Shown: positions 22,333-33,230 of the stretch, one piece after another
Position numbering within the stretch: position 1 is the stretch's first letter
Layout of the letters: each line of letters opens with the position of its first letter
Assembly (NCBI GenBank): GCA_002917775.1
Contig: KZ627148.1
Location: forward strand, 80,855 to 144,854
Direction: 5' to 3'
DNA: 64,000 bases
Source of the DNA: Glaciozyma antarctica PI12
Lineage: Eukaryota; Basidiomycota; Microbotryomycetes; Kriegeriales; Camptobasidiaceae
Notes under the pieces: generated by a model
The model's input: only the letters and a program-made list of their open reading frames with translations
Database searches by the model: none
Told to the model about the DNA's origin: nothing
Program-made: the position numbers and the translations under genes

Positions 22333-25085
22333 TTGCGACAGCCGATGACTGTAACAAACGAAGAAGTAAAAGCTTTATTCCAGCATCCAGCAAGGTTCCG
22401 AGGCCCTCCCAAAAGAGCGCGTCTCCGTCGCCTCGCCTTCACCGCCGTCCCTCTCCCCCATCGATGCCGGACCCGAATGAGAAAATGGCGGGCGGTTGTG
22501 AAGTGCCCCTTCGCTTCGCTCGACGATCCCCGAAGGAACCGGAGGAAGCACCTGAGAGGCGCACCAAAAAAACCACTCCAGAATAGGCCCAGCTCGATGA
22601 GTTGAGCCCGCTTTGCTCTTCGCTACGCCTTCACGCCCTCCGTACGTGGGTATCACCGCAAGCGGCTTGGTTGGGAGGGTATAGGGGGAAGCGATGGGAC
22701 GGGAAGGAACGTAGTCGTCGTTGTGGGGGAGGGGACGTCGCGAGGGAGCCACGCTGCAAAGAAGCCGCGCCACGAAAGAGCAAAGGTAATGCGCATGCTC
22801 GTAGGAAGCAGCAGCCGTAGGTTGGGAGGGGGGGTCAGCTGCCGCAGCGCCCATTACTCCCTCGACACCATCTGGACGCGAAAAACTTCCGTCTCCATGT
22901 TCGTCCGCGCCAGTGTCGGTGCCGAGCTGCACAGCTGCACGCAGGAGCTTCGAGGAGGACACGGTAGTCCTCTGTTGCTGCGCCAACGAGGTGGGAGAGG
23001 GGAGGGAGAGTCGTTTCGCGAGAAGAAGGGGCCTGGCGTTCGGCGAGGAGGGATTGTTCGTGGTCGGCCGGAGCGGTGAAGCGACGGAGCAGGTCGTGTA
23101 GCGCGTACCAGAGCGCGTTCTCGTAGAGCACTGAACCGGAAGTCGAAGTCGAGTGGCGTGGGGGAGGCCAAGGAGTTACGAGCGAAGAAAACTTCAACTG
23201 CAGCTCCAGTGGGGTTGCCAGACCTCAGCCGGCTTGGGAGCGCGTAGATGCCTTCAGCGTATCTAGCCTTGCAGTTGAGCTTGCGAGATCCGTTCCCCCC
23301 AAATCCTCGCTCGAACACTGCTCCGTTCGTGCGTCCTCTCGTCGAGCTAACTACCCTCGCCACGGCTACTGCACGCCGAGCTATTCCACGTCACTCATCC
23401 CTCCATCGTTCGTCTACTTCGCACGCGCCATCACTCCGACGCGCACTCGCCGACCCGCTCTCACCGGCCCCTGCAAGCTCCTGCGGCCTACCTCCCCCTC
23501 CACCGGATCTTCGCCGAGCTGGATTCCATGTAGCTGCTGAAGGAGCGGTTTATCGAGTACGTACGACCAGGCTGTCAGGGTTTGCGAAAGCGGGGGGAGC
23601 GGGACGCAGTTGATTTAAATGTGCTGGAGTCGCAGCAGGGAGGCGAGGCCGGAGACCATGAGCAGTAGTAGCCAGGAATCGTAGTGCGTGAAGGACCGGC
23701 GAGAGAACCTGCATGAGAGGTCAGAGTGAGAGCGGAGAGCGAAGAGCAGAGAGCAGAGATCAAGAGCAGGGGGATTCGCGCCGGAAACGCTGCTGAATTC
23801 CACCGAATCGATCTGCTTCATCTGTGTGACGACAAGCCTCGCGCCGCATTCGGTGTTGCCCGCCCGCCTTCAGTTTCTGCGTGAATTAATCCCCCCGTCA
23901 GCTCCGAAAGGCCGGAATGCGCTGCAGAACACAGAAGACAATCCTTGCGCTCCTCCTCAAGCCCCGCTCGCGTTCTTTGCGGCTTTGCGTAAACCCGAGG
24001 GCGTCTCCAGCTTGGGCGACTTGGGGAGGACCGCGAAGATTTCGGCTTCCGAGTGCTCGCTCCTGAAGTGGCGAAAAGGGGTACAGCGTGGGAGGAAGGG
24101 GGTGAGGAGCTTCGTTCCGTAGAACAGTGTGCGCTGAAGCTCTGTTCCGGGCTGCTAAAAGAGCTCAAAGTACAGTTTTATTCAGCGTGACGATGAGAAG
24201 AGGGAGGAAGAGGAGAAGGTTGCTGCCAGGACAGAGCTTCCAAGTTCCTCGTGTGTCCGTTTCCGCGCGCTTCATCATCCGTACCTCTATACGAACGTTG
24301 ATACTTCTTAAATAAAGCGGGACTTTACTCGTGGCCGAGAAGCACTTGATATCTGGTGTGTAGCACATTCCGCCACACTTCACCTCAGGATTTCACCTCG
24401 TCTTCACCTGTCCGTGCTCTAAGCTGAAGCAGCACTGCCGCTCTTGCTAGAAAATAATCAACTCCCGTTTTCTGCTCTGCGGCAGCTTAACACAAGCGTA
24501 CAAGGGGTGTGGAGCAAATTCCTCAAGACCATCTCGGCAGCGAGATTGACTTGACTTGCGAGAGCTCCTCTTCCTGCATTTCGACTCACAAGCCAACAGC
24601 AACTCTTGAGCAGGTACAAACTACCTCGGTGAACATTCCGAAAACCACTGAGGTGATCAACTCCAAGATTCACAAATCATCGGGAGCTGCAGCGCAGTCC
24701 TCGGAAGAGTGTTAGGTGCGGAACACTTCTTGTCCTTTGCCTGCCATTCAGAGTAACTAGCCCCTCGACGTACCTAACCTCCCTCACCTTACTTGTCATC
24801 AATGATCACCTCATGCCGCCGCCCCTCCAATCAACCACAGCACCTATGGATCAACCTTCGCAACCGCCACCCGAGCTTCTCAAAGTCCCCTTTCTCACCC
24901 TCGTCCCTCGTTCCTCCTGCTTCACAACTCAACCTCCCTAGCCTCCGGAACTCCATCCTGTGATCTGCCGTCCGTCACTCTCTTGGCACAAGGGAAGCCC
25001 TGCTGCTGAGTCCACCAACCGCGCCGCGTCGCCAAAGCCTGGCCCCATTTAAAAACAGTTTTCTGCATGTGCAAAGTGTTACTTT
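22333..25085. other. Gene-poor stretch
   Basis: Open frames occur on both strands (for example about 22854-23363 minus), but none has a domain, a convincing splice pattern or similarity to the zinc-finger family. Base composition becomes more AT-rich towards 24.2-25.1 kb than in the flanking genes. I see nothing that I can name. Confidence 0.4.
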
Positions 25086-25168
25086 GCCCCTTTAACATAG
25101 TGGTCAATGTATTACGCTTGTATTTTTCGTGAACGTAAAGATCCCGTGTTCAAATCACGGAGGGGGCC
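25086..25168 (+). tRNA. tRNA-Thr (anticodon UGU) with a 10-nt intron
   Basis: A full cloverleaf can be drawn. Acceptor stem GCCCCTT pairs with AGGGGGC (one G-U pair). D-arm ACAT/ATGT has the loop AGTGGTCA. Anticodon stem is TTACG/CGTAA. T-arm CCGTG-TTCAAAT-CACGG is perfect. The 17-nt anticodon region reads as CTTGTA + TTTTTCGTGA + A. That is the usual Thr loop CTTGTAA with a 10-nt intron after position 37 (25123-25132). The discriminator base would be C, which is unusual for Thr. No other tRNA was found. Confidence 0.75.
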
Positions 25169-25683
25169 ACGTTTCTTTTTTGGATGCTTTTGCGAGAGCG
25201 TTTTTTTTGGGGTTGGCGCACGACAGGGCATGAGACGTGTGCAAACCCCTGCTCGTAGGCTACACAGAATCACGGCTAGCATTTGGAGCCTTGTTAATTC
25301 AGAGAGTTGAAGGAGGGTGGAGGGAACAGGAGGTGAACGGCAGCCAAGTCAATTTATAGCGGACGCTGGCAGCTCAGTGAACTACGGCTTTGAAGACGTT
25401 CCGCCGAAGGAAGTTAAGTAGACGAGAACGGGGCCGCAAAATGAGTGCGAGGCAAAAATGAGTGCGAGGCGCCCCACTGCCTCGCTAGCGAGGTCCAGAT
25501 TATGATACCTGCATTCTGACCAAGTCGTTGGGAGGGCTTCAAAGGGCGAGGAAACGCGGCTGCTAAGCCTAAGCTTCTCAAAAGCGAATTTCTTCCTAGA
25601 ACCTGAAGCCTGCGCCAACCTGGGAGGCGGGAGCTGACTCTCCCTGCCCGTTGCTCGCTTTTGTGGCAAGCGTCTTTGAGGTC
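25169..25683. other. Intergenic region
   Basis: Sequence between the tRNA and the duplicated segment that borders the assembly gap. No gene was recognised. A short direct repeat of AAAATGAGTGCGAGGC occurs at about 25438-25470. Confidence 0.4.
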
Positions 25684-25745
25684 CTAAGGTACGACGCTTC
25701 CATGCGATTTCGAACGAGATTCGAGCTTAAACAGCGTCCTCCGCA
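25684..25745 (+). repeat. 62-bp exact copy of an intron region of family copy B
   Basis: Identical by eye to the reverse complement of 13020-13081: CTAAG, then the donor GTACGACG, and onward to CCTCCGCA one base short of the AG acceptor. The match starts at the donor side of the intron and is cut by the run of N. The sequence before 25684 is unrelated to copy B, so only the intron and a few flanking bases are shared. Confidence 0.85.
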
Positions 25746-26030
25746 NNNNNNNNNNNNNNNNNNNNNNNNNNNNNNNNNNNNNNNNNNNNNNNNNNNNNNN
25801 NNNNNNNNNNNNNNNNNNNNNNNNNNNNNNNNNNNNNNNNNNNNNNNNNNNNNNNNNNNNNNNNNNNNNNNNNNNNNNNNNNNNNNNNNNNNNNNNNNNN
25901 NNNNNNNNNNNNNNNNNNNNNNNNNNNNNNNNNNNNNNNNNNNNNNNNNNNNNNNNNNNNNNNNNNNNNNNNNNNNNNNNNNNNNNNNNNNNNNNNNNNN
26001 NNNNNNNNNNNNNNNNNNNNNNNNNNNNNN
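25746..26030. other. Assembly gap (285 N)
   Basis: Unsequenced. The left flank duplicates 13020-13081 and the right flank duplicates 8545-8706, both in inverted orientation. The gap is therefore probably repeat-induced, and its true size and content are unknown. Confidence 0.98.
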
Positions 26031-26108
26031 TGCCGAAAGAGTGCTTCGCAAAGCGAGCAGGCAACGGGACCTCTCTCTCCCTTGACGAACCCGAAGAACA
26101 GCTCTCCA

Positions 26109-29100
26109 TTACCCCTCCGCAACCCACAATCCTCCACAAGCGCACCGTACCTCCCACCCAATCTCAAACGCCCCCCACTTCCCAGCATCCATCTCCTCCC
26201 TCCTCTCCGCCCTCTCCCCACACTTCGTACACGTCCGAAACCTCCCTTTCTCAGGCAGGAGACCCCGGCGGATGATGTCGAGTGCTGGAGAGACGGATTG
26301 AGGGGCTGCGGGTGGGGTCGGTGGGGTGGCGAGGAAGAGGGTTGGGGAGGAGAGAGTGGCGGCGACGAGAGTTGAGGTCGGAACGAGGGGGGAGGGGATC
26401 GAAAGCGTATCGAGCAGATCTTGTAGAGGCGCCGAACCTGTGGAATCTCGTCAGCGAAGCCGGAAGGAACGAAGCGGCGACGCACCTTCGTTCAGACCCT
26501 CCATCGCGCCGATCCTAAGTAGCGTGTCCCGCCATTCTCGCAGCACGAGCCCGTTGTAATCTACCGCGTCGTCAAGAACTGTTCGCGAGAGGTCGACAGT
26601 AATGTTCGAGAGCGGTGGGAACGCTTGAAGGAAGCCTTGAAGACCGAGGATGAAGTCGAGGATTCGGAGGAGGTGAGTGCGAGGGAAAGGGTGCAGCAGG
26701 AGGGCTAGTCGAGGGGAGGGTTCTGCGCTCGTTCGTCAGTAACGGATCTTGGGGGTTGGAAGGACGACGTACCTGCGGAAGGAGTCCCACATTCGCGCGC
26801 CAATTCGTGACAGAAATCGCAGTACCACTTGACGTAGCCGATCAACGGCCAAACAGCATCTGCAGTAACACCCATCAGCTGCAGCTTAAAACCAAGCGCA
26901 CAGCCCAGACTCACCGGATTCGCACCGGTATCCTGTTTCCAGAGATCCACGATCCCGCTTCTCGCACTTCCGGAACGCACGTACGCAAGTGGCGAGCTGA
27001 ACAATATCGTACGCCATCATTCCTCTGAGTCTGAGTCCCGGCGAAGCCCTGGATTCTGCGTCAATACATATACGAAAAAGGCAGGACGAACGACGCACGA
27101 GTAGAGTGTCGAAGTGACCCCGAGGAGCTCGAGCTGCAGAGGTGTGTTCTGGAGCTGTCGAGGAGGTGGCAGCATCCCTTGGAGAGTCGACTGGACCGTG
27201 CGAACGGTAGAAAGAGTTGCGGCTGCATCGATGATCGAATCAGCGAGATGCGACGGAGCGAAGATGAGCCACTCACCCTCGTCGCGAAAGCCGATCACGC
27301 GCCCGACGATGTCTGAAGTATCGACCTGCCTAATCAGGGCAATCGCTAGCTGCGTCCCAAGAGCAGTCAATAGATCTGCACAGCGAATCAGCTTCCTCCC
27401 AACTCGCCCCGAGGTAGACACAACACACCTCCCTCGAGCGCCATCGGCGCAGCCGCCATGACTGGCTTCCCCGCTCCAGCTCCACCAAACGCGGTAACGC
27501 ACAGCAGCGCGCGATTAGAGGATATTTGAGCGTGTGAGTAGACTGCCGAAGATTTAGCAGCAGAACCCGAGCAAGCGGGAGAGCACACACGCGATGAGGC
27601 TGGGAGGAGGGTCTCCCCGAGTGAAGTGATGGGTTCGAGAGTCAATCTGGAGAGGCGTAAGAAAAACGCGGCGGTATAGGAAGGAGAGGACGCACGAGTT
27701 TAGAGCTGTTACGCGCGTGGAAGCCTTGCCGTCTGCATCTGAAGAACCGGTCTCGCCGACGACGAAGGACGAGAAAGGTACGCCGAGTCGCGGAACGACG
27801 AAGCTCAATAGTCCGTCGGTCGTGCGGGAGGCGCTTCGTCGTGCACTCTGAGGGTGTAATTGATCAGTACGGCGATCACATAATCGAGGCGGTGAGACTC
27901 ACCCATTCTCGCTCCCCAGTAACGGCGTCCGATTTCTTGCACTCGAGCCCAGCAAAAGCTTCCGAAAGTGCGTACGGCTCATTCGATAGGGACCAAGTCG
28001 AGAGAGTCGATCGCAGTCCGCTCTTCTCGGAAGCTGCGAAAACGCCACATCAGCGTTGTGGACGGAGACGAACGGCGAGAACAAACCTCTCGCAGTGACA
28101 GCCAGAAGTCGCAGATCTACTGAATTCTCCGATCCCACCTCCAGAGAAGGATTTGAGGGCAGCGCGACGTCTTCGAGCCACTCGAGGTGGGTCAAAGTCC
28201 CCGGAGCGTCCTGGTCGTGGTCCGTCGAATCGGAGAGATGAACCGGCGAAAGCGGGCGAATCGACAGGCCTACGTGAACGCAATCTATCAGCAAGCTTTT
28301 CACCTCGTCCGAGAGAAAAGGAACGCACGAGGACCCTCCTGCGCCGTCATTTCGATCCTCAACTCGCTCAACTCAATCCTCCGCTCCCCGCTCTCGCCAC
28401 CTTCCCGAACCACGTCCTCAGCAACGGCGGAGAGGATGTCAGGCTTTTTCTCCGGACTCGCGACACCGCCGAACGCCTCGTCCAGGGCGCTGAAGTCCGT
28501 CATGCCGAAATCCATCGAATCGGGGTTCTCCGTTCGTCCTCGTCCCACTACCCCGAGCGCATTCAGCACTGCTTCGTCCGAGATAGGTGGTATGAGAGGA
28601 AGAGGGAAGGAGGGATCATCTTGTCGAATCGCCGCAATGATGAACGTCGTCTGCCCGAGCTCCGCCTCTGCACCAGCATCGTTAGTCACATCCCCGTCAA
28701 TCGCAGAAAACCGAGCGTACTCTGACTCCCTCTCGCTGCTCCCACTGCCGCTCTAACCACCCTCCCCCGCTCCTGGGACTTGCTCCTCTCCGCCGCTCTC
28801 AGCTCCTCCTTCATCGCTCCCATCCCCGTCTTCCCCCCGTCCTCCGCCAGTCCCAATGCTCCAACCACTACGCTGGGGCTAGGCCCGTCGGCCGGCATCC
28901 CATCTACGAGATTTGCAACGAGGTTGTCGATCGTGTTTTGTGGAGAAGTCGTTGGAGCGGTGGAGAGGTAGTTAGGAGTGGTGGAGGGCGGTGGGCGGTG
29001 AGAAGAGAAGAGAGCGGGAGAACGAGGGTGAGGGGTAGTAGGGGAAGGCAGCGCGGGAGGTGGACGAAGAGGATCTGTGTTGGGGCGTTAGCGGGGTGCG

Positions 29101-29945
29101 GAAAGAGAAAGAGGGGCGGACCTCGGAGGTGGAGAGCACGAGGACAAAGGCAGATCCGACGAGGGTTGGAGAGCGATGAGGAGCGCAGAAGAGAGGCCGG
29201 GAAGGTGATTCCAGGGTCGAGGGAGTCGCGTACCACTGCTCGCGGTCAGCTCGATGCGTCGCGGGAGGATAAAGGAGACTCACCTTCCTGGATTCACCCA
29301 GCCAGCGGACACTAACGACCTGCTTCCCTCCCTCTCCGCCTTCCCCAAAGTTACCCACTCGCTCGTGCCACGCTACATCCCACTCGTTGATGCATCCTCG
29401 TCGCTGCTCGAACACCGTCATGACGTCCTCGCCTTCGCTCCTCACGACCGCGAGAAGGTGTCCTCCGCACGGTGCGAAAGAAAGGAGTGAGATGGTGCTT
29501 CCTGCAGGCGATGGGGGTAGTGAGAGGGCGAAGGAGAGGCGTGAGGTAGCCTTGCCCTTCGAGCTGCCGAGGGGTGTGCCGGCAAAGTGGGTGAGGGTGA
29601 CGGATAGCGGTGCGGGAGGAGAGTAGGTGTGAGGAGGTCCTAGTAGCGATGGCGAGGGCGGAAGAGGAGGAGTAGGGAGGGCGAGGAGGTTGGTGCAAGA
29701 CCAGGCGGGGGTGCTGCAGTTGCGCGTGCTGGTTAGCGAGAGTCTCCAGGCTCGAGGAGACAAGCGTACCAGCCTGAACCAGCTTCCAAGCTCTCCACCA
29801 AAGCTGCCATCTCCATCTTGCGCCGGACTGGGTTCATCGGGTAGTCGTCCGCTGCTGGCTCAGAGGGAGGGAGGGCGACACGAGCTGTCTGGCGGGGGCG
29901 TGAGGGACCAGCGACGGGTGATGAGCCTTCCCTCTTGGTTGCCAT
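26109..29945 (-). CDS. MED16: Mediator complex subunit 16
   Basis: A tail-module subunit of Mediator linking activators to RNA polymerase II. It starts at 29945 (MATKREGSSPVAGPSRPRQT). The N-terminal half (28.9-29.9 kb) has beta-propeller-like blocks such as TISLLSFAPCGGHLLAVVRS and VVSVRWLGESRK. The middle exons are helical (STVRTVQSTLQGMLPPPRQL; TADAVWPLIGYVKWYCDFCH). The C-terminus carries the characteristic Cys pair motif: FRTCTKCGERAE, a Trp-rich spacer, then RCACGGLWVAEG and TAA at 26109-26111. About ten introns are present. The stop lies 79 bp from the assembly gap. The last 84 coding bases (including the stop codon) plus the 3' flank are duplicated at 8545-8706. The call rests on overall architecture plus the C-terminal zinc-binding motif. 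Confidence 0.75.
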
Positions 29946-29984
29946 GGTGGGTCTCGTCGTCTTGCCGGTGTTGTAGTCCTAGCG
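29946..29984. promoter_or_regulatory. Very short divergent spacer between MED16 and the PP2C phosphatase
   Basis: Only 39 bp separate the two start codons if the upstream ATG of the phosphatase is used. Either transcription starts lie within the opposite gene or the phosphatase starts further downstream (ATG 30073). No element was recognised. Confidence 0.4.
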
Positions 29985-31512
29985 ATGGAGCTCCTGGAGG
30001 CAGGCGGAGGTGTTGGGACGACGCGACCTTGCCAGGTCGTTTCGGGGTCGACTGAGCTGGTTCGAGTGGGTATGGATTTTCTGAGCGTACGGCCTAGCCT
30101 GGGTACTGGTGAAGAGCGCTGCGGGAGTGGTTGCTTGCGTGCGGGGAGGCGGTTGGGGTCAAGCCAGCAGACGCCGACTTCCCTCCGCCTGGGTTGGCCT
30201 CCTACCACACTCTCCAGCAGCCCAAAGGCCCTCGCCAAGCTGGTCTTCCTTCGCCCGACTCTCCTCCCCAGGGAGCTCCTCGCCCTTCCCCTCCGCGCCT
30301 CCGTCCCCCGCTCCTCCTTCCGCCGGCACCTCAACACCGCTCCTCCCGCCTCTCCCAAGAAGCCCTCCTTCTCCTTCCTCGTCGGCACCTCCTTCCACGG
30401 CAAGCCCGTCTCTCCTGAAGAGCCCGAATCACCCGATCAGCGTCGGCGTCGGCCGAAGAAGCTCTTGCAGGGATTCGCCCCGGATTCGCCTATTGCGCTT
30501 TGGAGGGACGAGCAGCTGAGGGAGGCGCCGTGGGGTGCTGGACACGATTGGTTCTTTGTGGAGAAGCGTGTTGGGGAGGAGGGAGTGGTGCTCGGGATCG
30601 CGGATGGAGTGGGAGGATGGGAGGACAGCGGAGTGGACCCGAGCCATTTCTCCCAGGCGCTCATGTATTATTGTGCGGAGGCGGTACGGGGAACCAGGGC
30701 TGGAGAGGCTGGACCGAGAGATGTGCTCGAGGAGGGATTCGTGGGCGTTACGGGAGAGAAGGGTGTGCTGGCTGGTGAGTTACTGTTTTCGATGGTGTTG
30801 AACGAGAGCTGACGGGCGTTCGCAGGATCCAGCACGGCGTGCATCGTGGCCCTCGACGCGCAAACAGGTGTTCTCCGAGCAGCCAAGTGCGTTTTTCAAA
30901 TCCTCGTCGAGGCCTCGCTGACCGAAGACCTCTGCAGCCTGGGCGACTCGACCTTCCTCCTCGTCCGCTCCTCAAAGGTCATCCACGCACAAAAGGCGCA
31001 GACGCACTACTTCAACGCTCCTCGCCAGCTCTCCAAGCTCCCCAAGGGCAGCACCACCGACGGAGCCTTCATGGATTTCCCGAAGCACGCAGATCTATAC
31101 CAGACCACCCTCCAGTGCGTCCCCCCATTCCACTTCGAGATCCTCGCTAACTCGCTCTGCAGAGACGGCGACATCCTCCTCCTCACGACCGACGGGTTCA
31201 GCGACAACGTCTGGCCCCGCGAGCTCGAACAGCTCCTCTCCCTCGTCATCTCGGACGCCAAATCCACCTCGTCCACCGACGCTGAGCTCGTACAGAAGAT
31301 CGCAGCGGCGTGCTGCAACTTTGCTAGTATCTGCAGCTTCAAGGTGCGTTGCGTTCGGGGTGGTTCGGGGTGCTGAGGCGCGAGGCTGATGAGGTCTGCA
31401 GGAGAACAAGGAGAGTCCGTTTGAGGCGGAGGCGAGGACGCATGGGCTGGATTATCGAGGAGGCAAGGTCGACGACGTGTGTGTGATTGCGGTGCTGGTC
31501 GTCAAGCCGTAA
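29985..31512 (+). CDS. PTC7: PP2C-type protein phosphatase, PTC7-like
   Basis: Mn2+/Mg2+-dependent Ser/Thr phosphatase. The yeast homologue acts in mitochondria on the coenzyme Q machinery. The start at 29985 gives a long basic, Ser/Pro/Leu-rich leader compatible with a mitochondrial presequence; a second Met at 30073 is an alternative. The catalytic core shows GIADGVGGWEDSGVDPSHFS (metal Asp, about 30.6 kb), GSSTACIVALD across an intron, NLGDSTFLLV, PFHFEIL-type sequence, DGDILLLTTDGFSDNVW (about 31.17 kb) and the closing DDVCVIAVLVVKP. All exons join in phase. Length fits the PTC7/azoospermia-like subgroup. Confidence 0.9.
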
Positions 31513-31671
31513 TTATCTATTACAGACTTGCTCCCCAATTCGTGGCGCGTCTTCTTCGCTCTGCTAATTATGCTCTCGTTCCTTACTGCTTCCATCGCGC
31601 ACATCAACAAAATCATTCGCACATTAACCCTCAAGCGCGGTACAGACACCTTCCCCTCCACCCCCCGCTCC
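31513..31671. other. Intergenic region
   Basis: A short convergent spacer between the phosphatase end and the end of family copy C. No terminator-like feature was recognised. Confidence 0.4.
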
Positions 31672-33030
31672 TCAAGCGAACCCCTCCCTCACCTCCCTAA
31701 CCTTCATCCCCAAAATCTTCCTCGCAACTAGGGTTGACTCCAATCTCCCCCAGAGCTTTAGCGAGCATCGTTTCGGGGAGGAAGAACATCGACAGGACGC
31801 TGTTGGTGCTTTGCAGGCCGTGTTGGTGGAGGAGGGGAGCGAGGGTGCCGAGGGAGGGGGAGAGGGAGGTGAGGAGGGTGGCGACCGAGGAGATGGAGAG
31901 AGGACGGGAAGGCGGGTACGGGAGGAGGGACGATGAGGTTCGTGGGCGGGGGGAGGGAGCGGTGTTGGCTGGCGTCGTCGAGGTAGAGATGGATTGGCGA
32001 GGGGGAGGGGGAGGAAGGCGAGCTGTCGAAGCGGAGGTGGATTGGCGAGGATGCGGGCGAGACGTCGTTTGCTGCTGCTTGCGCCGAACGAACACCTGCT
32101 TGCTCTTCGCCGCTGTGTCGTCGTCGTCATCGCTCGAATCCCATTCTGAGGAGGAGCTCGTCCCGCTCAAATCCGAACTCTGCGACGGTTTCCTCGCCTT
32201 GAGAGTGCATCCAGCACCTTTCCTCGGAGGCATCCATGAGCCCAGATCTTCTTCAAGCGGATGGTTGTGCTCCTCGTGAACCGTAAACACGCGCCACGGT
32301 CCGTCCCAGTCGTCTTCGACTACGGGCTTGAGGTAGATCTTCGCGGGGCAGACGTCGAGGCGTTTGAGAGGAGCGTGGCGCTTGCAGCCGAAAATGTAGC
32401 GCCCAATGTGGTTGTAGCTGGGGTTCTGACTGGTGACGGTGTGGTATCCTCGCGAGTGCCAGACGTAGGAAGCGGCGATGAAAGCGGCTCGGCGGGAAGG
32501 GAATTCCTCGTTGGTTCTTGGCATCTCGAGGTCCTGTCAGAGCTGAACGTCAGAAACTCGGGACTGAGACGCGAGAGAGGAGCTGTGGCACCTTGAGCAA
32601 GATCCCCTCGTCGGTCTTTCGCTCGCCCTGGTCGAACGCGCACGACTCCTCCTCCGATTCGAGGTCCGAACCGGCATTGTCCTCGCTTCCCTTCGACGAC
32701 GAGTCGACGATTCGACGGCGCTTCCCCTTCGGATCCGGTGTCTCGGCGTGGACGTGCTCCCAAACGCTCTTCGCATCGTCGATAGTCCATCCCGACTCTC
32801 CTTTGACGACGCTCGCGGCGATCGAAAACTTGCAAGAGCCAGCCGGGTTGTACTGGTTCCGCTGAGAGCAGCGGATGCGAATCGTCTTGAGGGAGTCCGT
32901 GTTCCCTTGTCGATGGAGCTTTGTGCCAGTCGTTGCGAGGCAGGCGTCGATGCAGGTTAACAAGAGGTATCGAGCGATGGAGAGAGCAGATCTAGCAGCT
33001 AAATCGCCAGAGGTGCGGCGGCCGGAGGAG
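31672..33030 (-). pseudogene. FAR1-like tandem zinc-finger family, copy C (nearly intact)
   Basis: Module 1 (32.75-32.97 kb): CIDACLATTGTKLHR, IRIRCSQRNQYNPAGSCKF, GWTIDDAKSVWEHV. An intron after GILLK joins in phase to DLEMPRTNEEF. Module 2 (32.26-32.5 kb): SRRAAFIAASYVWHSRGYHT, FGCKRHAPLKRLDVCPAKI, VHEEHNHPLEEDLGSW. A Ser/Asp and Ser/Pro/Thr linker leads to the helical module SVATLLTSLSPSLGTLAPLL. The usual module end (ARKILGMKVREVREGFA, stop 31672-31674) is in the next frame: one surplus base near 31741-31746 diverts translation to a short alternative end at 31697. The N-terminal exon is not resolved. This is the best-preserved copy with this architecture, and it may still be expressed with an altered tail. 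Confidence 0.65.
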
Positions 33031-33230
33031 TGAGGAGGAGCGACGAGGAGGAGAAGGCGCAGAATCGTCGTCGCTTCGCAGCGAAAACCAGAGCGTCTGC
33101 AAAGCAGATTAGGGCCGCCAAGGAGCGGCAAAGATTCCTTTAGAGACCGTCCAGACAGCGAAACGAAACGAGGCGATCGCGCGCCCCTCCTCCGGCAGAA
33201 TACATCCACGTTTCCTTCGGATGTTGCGCG

